Shown here: piece after piece, positions 41,103 through 47,023 of the stretch
How positions within the stretch are numbered: the first letter of the stretch is position 1
Layout: every line of letters begins with the position of its first letter
From: Paenibacillus sp. 598K
GTDB lineage: Bacteria; Bacillota; Bacilli; Paenibacillales; Paenibacillaceae
Direction: 5' to 3'
Length of the DNA stretch: 47,023 nt
Assembly: GCF_003851045.1 (NCBI RefSeq)
Contig: NZ_BFBX01000004.1
Span: 2,457-49,479, forward strand
Translations under genes and position numbers: made by a program
The notes under the pieces: generated by a model
Seen by the model: the letters and a program-made list of their open reading frames with translations, nothing else
What the model was told of the DNA's origin: nothing
Databases searched by the model: none

Positions 41103-42248
41103 ATGCGGGTAATCGGTTACGAGCTTCGCAAGCTGTTGCATTGGAAGAAGCTACTGATTGTCGGAGCGGTTTGGGTGATCATTTATCAGCTTTTTATGTC
41201 TTTTTATTTTGAATATTTCCCGAACGGGTCAGAGGGGTATGAATTTGATGCGGCAGTCGAGATGGTGTCCGATTATGGGCCGAAGCTGGATGACGAAGAG
41301 TTAAAGCAGTTTGTCGCCGCATTCGAGGCGAGGCAGCACGTATTCGCCGAACAGATCAAGGACGATGCGCGCTTCCAGGAGGCGGGGGTGGCGACCTTCG
41401 AGGAGTACGTCCATCATGACTCGCAGCTTCATCAGCCAAGCGAGCTGCGGAGCTATGCGCAGGACTTCGGTAAGGGGGCGCTAAGAGATCTCCTCGGGGA
41501 GCTGTATGCGAAGCGATACATCCTGGAATGGATGGAGTACAGTGCGGATACGGAACGATTCAGCTTGTTTGGCACTGCGCAGCAGCAGGCGCTGCAACGG
41601 ATCGTCGAGGAGCAGCAATACCGGACGATCCTGCCGGAGCAGGTGATGCAATACTTCAAGATGACGCACAAGTATACGACCGCTGCGATCCTGATCGGCG
41701 TCGTCGTATTGACGTTGCCAATCCATATCGGCGATCGGCGCCGAGGCATGCTGCAGGTGCAATACACGAGCAGGCTAGGCCGCCGGCTGTATTGGCGCAA
41801 GCTGGCGGCAGCGATGATCGGCACGGCGGCGTGGACGACGGTGGCGCTCGGCGTGCTATTCGCCTTGCTTGCGCAGCATGATATTTCGATGTTCATGCAA
41901 GGGACGTTAAACTCCGCGTTGATGGCAGGCAACTATTGGCTTAACTTGACGCTGGCGCAGTATATGTTCCTTGCCGTGGGCTGTACGTATGCGCTCGCTT
42001 TTGGCGTCTGCCTCTTGACGGTATGGCTGTCCCGCATGATCGAGAGCTATCCGGTGCTGATCGGCATGCTCGTGCCCTTGCTCTTTATCGTGCTGACGGT
42101 CGGGTTCAATGCGTTGCTGGACCGCCTGCTGAGTCTCTATGATCCTTGGTGGAGATCGGCTGCCGGCTATGCGTTGTTGAGCCTGAGCGCTCTGGCGCTT
42201 GCGCTATGGAGGGGCAGGCGCGAACAGCGGCTGGACATCCGGGGCTAG
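41103..42248 (+). CDS. ABC exporter permease subunit 2
   Basis: A 381-residue membrane protein of the same plan as the preceding subunit: a first helix (LLIVGAVWVIIYQLFMSFYF), an acidic extracytoplasmic region of about 140 residues, then five helices from about residue 190. GAGGAGGGGGAGC precedes the ATG. It is the last gene of the sigma-membrane protein-ABC operon and is convergent to the gene at 42289-43029. Confidence 0.82.
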   Translation: MRVIGYELRKLLHWKKLLIVGAVWVIIYQLFMSFYFEYFPNGSEGYEFDAAVEMVSDYGPKLDDEELKQFVAAFEARQHVFAEQIKDDARFQEAGVATFEEYVHHDSQLHQPSELRSYAQDFGKGALRDLLGELYAKRYILEWMEYSADTERFSLFGTAQQQALQRIVEEQQYRTILPEQVMQYFKMTHKYTTAAILIGVVVLTLPIHIGDRRRGMLQVQYTSRLGRRLYWRKLAAAMIGTAAWTTVALGVLFALLAQHDISMFMQGTLNSALMAGNYWLNLTLAQYMFLAVGCTYALAFGVCLLTVWLSRMIESYPVLIGMLVPLLFIVLTVGFNALLDRLLSLYDPWWRSAAGYALLSLSALALALWRGRREQRLDIRG

Positions 42249-42288
42249 ACGCTTGGCGTCCCGGCCCGACGTTGCCAGCCGCTGTCGA

Positions 42289-43029
42289 TTATTGCTTTTG
42301 TATTTTGGAGGGGTTGTTGATCTTGTATGGCACCGGGTGTCGCGTCAGTTTTTTGGCGATGATCTTAGCCTCGAAGGCGAGTACATCGCCCTCCGCCAGC
42401 TCCAGCTTCTTGAGCGTGTTGCTGTGGCTCGACCAGGCGTCGCCGATGTCCAGCTCCGGTTCGACCATCCGTACCTGCTCGTAGACGACGACCTCGTCGT
42501 CCTCCTCGGTGAAGTGATTGGGTACGGAGACGAACTCCTTGACGACCGCCGTCAGCTTGACCTTCTCCTCCGGCAGCTTCAGCTTCGTTTTTTTCTCTTT
42601 TTTGGCCGGCTCCTTGCGCGGAACGGGCTCCTCTGCGGGCTCGTCCCGATCCGAGACAGGCGTCACCGACGCGGCAGCAGCGGGTTCGGCGGCAGCCGTC
42701 GCGGGGGTGGATTCGTCTGCCGATTCGACGCGAGCGGCCGGGTCTGCCGCGCCGATCCGTTGGCTAAACGAAGCGGCCTGCATCTCCTTGAGATAGGAGG
42801 GGTGGATGCAGTGCCGTTCACCGTTCTCGAACTCGACGACAGCTGTCATCGCATCGATGTAGCCGACCACCGTACATGACAGCTGACGCCCGCCGCCCTT
42901 ATAGACGAATTCCTTCAGCTTGACCGCCTTCTCCGACAACAAACCCCACTCCTGGCATTTCTCGATTTGCGACGCCTCATCCGGCAGCGGCGTATACTCG
43001 CCCGGGGGGATGACAAAGGTATGCTCCAT
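42289..43029 (-). CDS. Two-domain hypothetical protein with charged linker
   Basis: A 246-residue soluble protein. Residues 1-85 look like a small beta-barrel (QLSCTVVGYIDAMTAVVEF, then RHCIHPSYLKEM). Residues 90-145 are an Ala/Glu/Pro/Lys-rich linker. Residues 150-246 form a second, unrecognised domain (VKLTAVVKEFVSV to KLTRHPVPYKINNPSK). AAAGGCGG precedes the ATG. No signal peptide. Convergent to the ABC exporter operon. I do not recognise a family. Confidence 0.65.
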   Translation of the reverse strand: MEHTFVIPPGEYTPLPDEASQIEKCQEWGLLSEKAVKLKEFVYKGGGRQLSCTVVGYIDAMTAVVEFENGERHCIHPSYLKEMQAASFSQRIGAADPAARVESADESTPATAAAEPAAAASVTPVSDRDEPAEEPVPRKEPAKKEKKTKLKLPEEKVKLTAVVKEFVSVPNHFTEEDDEVVVYEQVRMVEPELDIGDAWSSHSNTLKKLELAEGDVLAFEAKIIAKKLTRHPVPYKINNPSKIQKQ

Positions 43030-43133
43030 GTGCTCGCTTCCGCCTTTCTTTCAGTTAGGAGTAGTGTAGCATGACCGATGCGCTCCTGCCAAACCAAAGG
43101 AGAAACAACGGTTGCGCGTTTGAGGTTTAGGAG

Positions 43134-43159
43134 CTAAACTATATAGAATGATAGTTTAG
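43134..43159. promoter_or_regulatory. Operator-like inverted repeat upstream of the MFS gene
   Basis: CTAAACTAT (43134-43142) and ATAGTTTAG (43151-43159) are a perfect nine-base inverted repeat with an eight-base spacer. A partly overlapping ATAGT...ACTAT repeat follows at 43151-43171, just before the ribosome binding site. This suggests a repressor of the drug exporter; no regulator gene is adjacent. Confidence 0.6.
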
Positions 43160-43185
43160 TTTCTATACTATATGGAGGTTGCAAA

Positions 43186-44556
43186 ATGACTCATTCACAC
43201 ACACGCCGCTCGCCGATGCTGTTGCTGTCGATATGCATCGGCGCGTTCCTCTCCAACTTTACGATCGGCTCCGCCAATGTCGCGCTGCCAACGTTGGCGG
43301 ATGCGCTGGATACGCCGATTAACAGGATGCAATGGATCGTTCTCGGCTATTTGCTGACGCTGACGATTCTGCTGCCGATGATGGGCAAGCTTGCCGACCG
43401 CTTCGGGATGCGACGCATTCACAACCTGGGCTATATCGCCTTTGCGACTACCTCGCTGCTCGCCGCTTGCTCGCTATCCGCGTCGATGCTGATCGTCGCG
43501 CGGGTGCTGCAGGGTGCGGCAGCCTCGATGTATCAGGCCACCAACATCGGCCTGATCTCCGCGCATGTCGCGCCCGATCGGCGCGGTCAGGCGATGGGCT
43601 GGGTCAGTCTGGCGGTCGCTCTCGGCGCGGTTAGCGGTCCGCTCGCCGGAGGACTGGCGCTGCACTGGCTGAGCTGGCCATGGCTGTTCGCGCTGCCCGC
43701 GCTGATCATGGCGCTAGCCTCATTCTGGGCGATCCGCGAGATTCCCCGCGATGCCGCAGGTCAGGCTGTACGAATAGACGGCTGGGGGGCGGCCATGTTT
43801 ACGCTGGCGATCGGCATGCTCGTCCTGGCGCTGGCCCAGGGCGATGCGTGGGGTTGGCTCTCCCCGACATCGCTGGGGTTGATCGCAGGGGGAGCAGCTG
43901 TGCTGGCACTCTTCCTTCGGCGCTCGTCTCGGCATCCGGCGCCGTTCCTTGCGCTTGCGGCGATGAGGCGGTCCGGCGTTCGGATCGGGTTGATCGCGAG
44001 CGGGATTGCCTTTGCGATGGCCAACGCCGCTTTGGTCGCGATCCCGCTGCATATGGCCTCCATCGGAGACACAGCGCTCCATGCCGGTTTGGCCGTCGCC
44101 GTCTACCCGCTCGCCCTGGCTTGCACGGGTCCGCTCGCTGGAAGGTGGTCGGATCGTTACGGATCGATGCCCTTCGTATGGTTGGGACTGGCGCTGATCA
44201 CCCTGTCCGCAGCCATGCTGTCCGCTGCCGAGGGTGCGCTATGGCTCCAGACGGGCGCGCTGGCGCTCTCGGGCATCGGGATGGGCGCGCTCGCTTCGCC
44301 GGCGCTGCGGCTCGCTATGCAAGGGGCGTCGCCGACGGACAAGGGCGCAGTCGGCGGCTTGCTGGCGCTGGCCCGCAATCTAGGCATCCTTGGCGGCTCG
44401 GCGCTTGGTCTTGGTCTGACAGGAGGGGGCGGAACGATGTTTTGGCCGATGCTGGCCGCATGCTTCCTGGGCAGCGTAGGTCTGGCGATGGTAGGTCTGC
44501 TGCGACGCGGCAGAGTAAGGCAGCGGCAGGTCGCGGAGGCAGCCCGTCTCGACTAA
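43186..44556 (+). CDS. MFS transporter, probable drug exporter (DHA type)
   Basis: A 456-residue major facilitator with about twelve to fourteen helices. It has the MFS motif A between helices 2 and 3 (GKLADRFGMRRI) and a motif C-like GAVSGPLAGGLALHW in helix 5, typical of proton-driven drug exporters. A second motif A copy is weaker (GRWSDRYG). ATGGAGG precedes the ATG. It is monocistronic, behind an operator-like repeat and before a strong terminator. Substrate unknown. Confidence 0.9.
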   Translation: MTHSHTRRSPMLLLSICIGAFLSNFTIGSANVALPTLADALDTPINRMQWIVLGYLLTLTILLPMMGKLADRFGMRRIHNLGYIAFATTSLLAACSLSASMLIVARVLQGAAASMYQATNIGLISAHVAPDRRGQAMGWVSLAVALGAVSGPLAGGLALHWLSWPWLFALPALIMALASFWAIREIPRDAAGQAVRIDGWGAAMFTLAIGMLVLALAQGDAWGWLSPTSLGLIAGGAAVLALFLRRSSRHPAPFLALAAMRRSGVRIGLIASGIAFAMANAALVAIPLHMASIGDTALHAGLAVAVYPLALACTGPLAGRWSDRYGSMPFVWLGLALITLSAAMLSAAEGALWLQTGALALSGIGMGALASPALRLAMQGASPTDKGAVGGLLALARNLGILGGSALGLGLTGGGGTMFWPMLAACFLGSVGLAMVGLLRRGRVRQRQVAEAARLD

Positions 44557-44593
44557 CAGCCGGGAGGGCGCAATGTGCTGCGGGCCTGGACGA

Positions 44594-44636
44594 CCAACGG
44601 CTTCACTGCGCACAAGGCAGTGAAGCCGTTGGTTTG
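44594..44636. terminator. Bidirectional terminator between the MFS and siderophore-binding genes
   Basis: A perfect 16-base-pair stem (44594-44609 with 44617-44632) and a seven-base loop, then TTTG. It lies between convergent genes. Confidence 0.85.
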
Positions 44637-44680
44637 TTGTCATAAGTGAGTTATCTGGGCGGGAGGTAACTCGCAGCGGA

Positions 44681-45718
44681 TCAGTCCATCGCTGCGAGCA
44701 CTTGCTCGATGCCATACGTCTGACCGATCGGCCCGTAGCCCAGCGCCAGTTGTCCATCGAATGCATAGACGCGTTGCTGCTTGACAGCCTTCAGATTAGC
44801 CCAGACCGGGCTGTCCTTCCAGGCTTCGATCTCGGCAGGCTGCGATGAGTCTCCGACGGTAAAGTTGCCGAGGAGCAGATAATCCGGGTCCAGCTCGCTC
44901 AGTCCCTCGAGGCTGAGCTGACCGCCTTCTTCGGCAAGCGTGCCGGATGGCGGCGTCAGCCCGAGGCCGCTATAATACAATTCGGCATAGGCCGGTCCTT
45001 GCAGCCATACGGCATCTTTTCTTACCTGCAAGAGCGCTGTCGTACCCTCCACGTCTGCTAGACGCTGTTTGGCGTCCGTCTTCAACGTCTCGAAGCGTTC
45101 GATATAGGACTCGGCCTGCGCTTCCTGGGCGAGCAGCTCGCCGAACAAGCGCATCACAGTCGGCCAGTCCCCCCATACATTAACTGCCGCTTCGTCGAGA
45201 AAGTAAGTCGGCGCGATCTTCTGCAGCTCCGCGGCGATCGCCTTGTTTGTATCGCTGCCCGCCAGAATAAGGTCAGGCTCATACTCGAGCAGCGCTTCAA
45301 GGTTGACCTCGGTATTTTCTCCGATGATCTCTATCGCGCCGATCTTGTCGACGTAAGGCTTGTATTGCTCGCTGCCTAGCAGCGATTGATCTTCAGTGAA
45401 CGGCAGCGTCAGCGCCGCATGGTCCAGATCAAACGTAAGCAGCACCTCGCTTAATCCCCAATGCGCAAGCGCGATCTTTTGAGGCTTTTGCTGAATCGTA
45501 AAGTCACCATTGGCATCCTTGACGGTTCGCGGGTAAGCGGCGGCTTCGGGTTGGTCCACAGACGGTTCGACTTCGTCCGCCTGCTTGGGCTCGTTCGCTG
45601 AGCTTGGAGGCTGCGCCGTAGGATTCGATGAGTCGGAGCCGTCCGAGCAAGCAGCCAGCAGCGCCGAGAGGAGGAGCGTCGCGATCATTATCGCGAGGTA
45701 AGGTTTGACAGTTTTCAT
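44681..45718 (-). CDS. Iron-siderophore ABC transporter binding lipoprotein
   Basis: A 345-residue FecB/FhuD-type binding protein. Signal peptide with lipobox LAAC (C24), a Ser/Pro/Glu-rich linker, then a helical-backbone binding fold with AHWGLSEVLLTF, EYEPDLILAGSDTNKA, a GDWPTVMRLFGELL segment, and LSELDPDYLLLGNF. It should capture a ferric-siderophore. No permease or ATPase is nearby, so it must use one encoded elsewhere. It lies downstream of an AraC regulator but has its own Fur-box region. AAGGAG lies 12 bases before the ATG. Confidence 0.92.
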   Translation of the reverse strand: MKTVKPYLAIMIATLLLSALLAACSDGSDSSNPTAQPPSSANEPKQADEVEPSVDQPEAAAYPRTVKDANGDFTIQQKPQKIALAHWGLSEVLLTFDLDHAALTLPFTEDQSLLGSEQYKPYVDKIGAIEIIGENTEVNLEALLEYEPDLILAGSDTNKAIAAELQKIAPTYFLDEAAVNVWGDWPTVMRLFGELLAQEAQAESYIERFETLKTDAKQRLADVEGTTALLQVRKDAVWLQGPAYAELYYSGLGLTPPSGTLAEEGGQLSLEGLSELDPDYLLLGNFTVGDSSQPAEIEAWKDSPVWANLKAVKQQRVYAFDGQLALGYGPIGQTYGIEQVLAAMD

Positions 45719-45758
45719 TGCTGTGTATTTCTCCTTTGCGAGATCTGTCTGAATATGT

Positions 45759-45777
45759 GATAACGATTCTCATTATC
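45759..45777. promoter_or_regulatory. Fur box upstream of the siderophore-binding lipoprotein
   Basis: GATAACGATTCTCATTATC matches 16 of 19 positions of the Fur consensus. It overlaps a minus-strand GATAAT that could be the -10 of the lipoprotein gene, so iron-bound Fur would block initiation. Confidence 0.8.
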
Positions 45778-45845
45778 GTAATTTACTTTATCATGTTTCT
45801 TGACACATCGAGAATGGAGATTTCGCCTCGCAGGGATGGACATTT

Positions 45846-46667
45846 TCACCTTGGAAGCTCGCGGATCGCGCTGGGCGACATCCCCATATACTTCTTGAAC
45901 AGACGGCTAAAGTAATAGGGATCATAGTAGCCAACCTGCGCTGCTATTTCGCGAATCGAAAGCTCGGAGTACAGGATCAGCTCGCGTGCACGGTTCATTC
46001 GATAGCGGATCAGGTAAGGAATCGGGCGTATGCCGGTGAATTTGTGGAACAGATAAGAAAAATATTTCGGCTTCATCCCGAACATCTCCGCAAGCGCATC
46101 AAGCGTCAACGCCTCGTCGCAACGGGCATGCATATAGGCGATCGCTTGCTCGACGACGGATGAGCTCTGGCTATTATGATATCGACGCGCGCTCTCGAGC
46201 ACCTCGTGCAGCAGTTGATAGAACAACGTCTGCTTATGCAGCTGCTCCAGTTGACCGGGGACAGGGGAGATACGGCAGAGCTGCTCGATCAGCCCGGTCA
46301 ATTCGACAGAATGGGGCGAATACAGCTGGGCGACCTCTCGCCAGTGCAAGCCGCCAAGTCGCTCGGCCACGACCGGCTCGAAATGAAAAATCACATAGCT
46401 GAAGCCGCCAGCCGCCACATCAATCGTCAGCGTCCGATCGAAGCCGCCGAGGCTGGCGCAACCGGGCGTCAGACGAATGGGCGGGCTGCCGCCAAAGCGA
46501 AATACCGCCTCGCCGTGCAATGCGAGGAGCAGTGCCGGCGCCGTGGTGGGGCGTTCCTTATGTCCTTCGTAACGACCCTCACCCGCCAGCGTCGTCCGAT
46601 GCACATCGAGCAAGACGACCGGTTCGGCGTTCAGCCGTTCCGCTATTTCATCATAGATTAACTTCAT
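45846..46667 (-). CDS. AraC-family transcriptional regulator
   Basis: A 273-residue regulator with an N-terminal cupin-like sensing domain (about 20-150; LLLALHGEAVFRFGG). The C-terminal double helix-turn-helix (about 170-270) has LTLDALAEMFGMKPKYFSYLF, then ELSIREIAAQVGYYDPYYFSRLFKKYMGMSP (the AraC signature). TGAGGTG precedes the ATG. It lies directly upstream of a Fur-controlled siderophore-binding lipoprotein in the same direction. By analogy with Btr of Bacillus subtilis, it probably activates siderophore uptake, though here the sensor and binding protein are separate polypeptides. Confidence 0.92.
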   Translation of the reverse strand: MKLIYDEIAERLNAEPVVLLDVHRTTLAGEGRYEGHKERPTTAPALLLALHGEAVFRFGGSPPIRLTPGCASLGGFDRTLTIDVAAGGFSYVIFHFEPVVAERLGGLHWREVAQLYSPHSVELTGLIEQLCRISPVPGQLEQLHKQTLFYQLLHEVLESARRYHNSQSSSVVEQAIAYMHARCDEALTLDALAEMFGMKPKYFSYLFHKFTGIRPIPYLIRYRMNRARELILYSELSIREIAAQVGYYDPYYFSRLFKKYMGMSPSAIRELPR

Positions 46668-46831
46668 TGCGGTTCACCTCAGCAGCAATAATCTGTGTCC
46701 ACCAGTATAACATGTGCGTAATCGTCTGTGTCCCAACGCTATTGCATCTTGCTGCAACAGTTTTTTTGCTGTTCATTTCCAAGTAAACAGATATATAATA
46801 AAATCTGTCGAATCATATCAAAAGTACTAAT

Positions 46832-46860
46832 ATGACAGGTATCGCTCCGTCCGATACAAT
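46832..46860 (+). promoter_or_regulatory. Promoter of cysJ
   Basis: ATGACA (46832-46837), exactly 17 bases, then TACAAT (46855-46860), 40 bases before the cysJ start. GTATCG...CGATAC forms a small inverted repeat within the spacer, possibly an operator. The rest of 46668-46900 holds the divergent AraC promoter region and no gene. Confidence 0.6.
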
Positions 46861-46900
46861 AGGAGTCATAGGTTAGGCAATCCATGAACGAGGTGAACCC

Positions 46901-47023
46901 ATGCAGTTCCATGTAACGAACAGTCCATTCAATGAACAACAGGCGGATCTGCTCAACCAGCTGCTGCCGACGCTGACGCCGTCGCAGAAGCTCTGGCTGG
47001 GCGGATATCTGGCAGCCTCGCCG
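46901..47023 (+). CDS. cysJ: Assimilatory sulfite reductase flavoprotein subunit, N-terminus (runs off window end)
   Basis: The first 41 codons only. MQFHVTNSPFNEQQADLLN, then LLPTLTPSQKLWLGGYLAA, closely resembles the N-terminus of Bacillus CysJ (NADPH-sulfite reductase flavoprotein), which passes electrons from NADPH to CysI for sulfite reduction to sulfide. CysI is expected beyond the window. GAGGTGA precedes the ATG. The identification rests on a short, but distinctive, N-terminus. Confidence 0.8.
   Translation, partial: MQFHVTNSPFNEQQADLLNQLLPTLTPSQKLWLGGYLAASP

Noticed and set aside
42199..42879. 226-codon plus-strand frame opposite the two-domain hypothetical gene
   Set aside because: It overlaps the 3-prime end of the permease gene, lacks a ribosome binding site and is Arg-rich without domains; the minus-strand gene has a good site and better composition.
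1..47023. CRISPR arrays, insertion sequences, prophage genes, tRNA or rRNA genes
   Set aside because: No spaced direct repeats, transposase motifs, phage structural genes, cloverleaf sequences with the GGTTCGAATCC arm, or rRNA signatures were seen on reading both strands.

Overview
The window looks like a chromosomal segment of a GC-rich, endospore-forming member of the Bacillales, most likely Paenibacillaceae (Paenibacillus/Cohnella-like). The evidence is a complete GerA-type spore-germinant receptor operon, three exported proteins with copper-amine-oxidase-N (stalk) domains, strong AGGAGG-type ribosome binding sites with some GTG and TTG starts, a T-box in front of argS, a class Ib nrdI-nrdE-nrdF operon, and Firmicute-type genes such as ypsA, an M29 aminopeptidase and cysJ. 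I see no rRNA, tRNA, CRISPR array, insertion sequence or prophage. Genus assignment is inference.

Left part (1-12.6 kb): a truncated DASS/SLC13 transporter, a small membrane protein, an Frm2-type nitroreductase, a nucleotidyltransferase, an unlinked pyrB-deoC pair, and a stand-alone KdpD-type universal stress protein. Then comes an iron module. A Fur-box promoter drives a response regulator, a histidine kinase and a ferric-iron binding lipoprotein, all with ATGA overlaps. A terminator flanked by two more Fur-like boxes follows, and then a paralogous binding lipoprotein, a fused double permease and an ATPase (Fbp/Fut-type Fe3+ importer).

Middle part (12.6-26.5 kb): an RCC1/stalk exported protein, ypsA, argS behind a complete T-box leader (with a three-copy 14-residue repeat in its C-terminal domain), a HTH plus periplasmic-binding-like regulator, an exported NTR/TIMP-like protein with a YlmA-type ATPase, a compact intergenic small-RNA candidate, the aminopeptidase, an SDR oxidoreductase, and the nrdIEF operon behind paired NrdR-like boxes and a pair of perfect palindromes.

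Right part (26.5-47 kb): a germinant-receptor operon in the order A-C-D-B, a WYL regulator, a PAP2 membrane protein, and flavohemoglobin hmp behind a CRP/FNR-type site and a 52-bp perfect palindrome. A convergent CRP-like regulator lacks its C-terminal wing. Then come an Rrf2 regulator, an ECF sigma - membrane protein - ABC exporter operon, a hypothetical two-domain protein, an MFS exporter with an operator-like repeat, an AraC regulator with a Fur-controlled siderophore-binding lipoprotein, and the start of cysJ.

Main biological themes are iron acquisition (two Fur-controlled loci), NO and oxygen response, nucleotide metabolism, spore germination, and envelope or drug stress. The best candidates for undescribed biology are the kinase-linked duplicate iron-binding protein, the ~205-nt intergenic RNA, the hmp palindrome, the nrd upstream palindromes, and the ECF-ABC operon.
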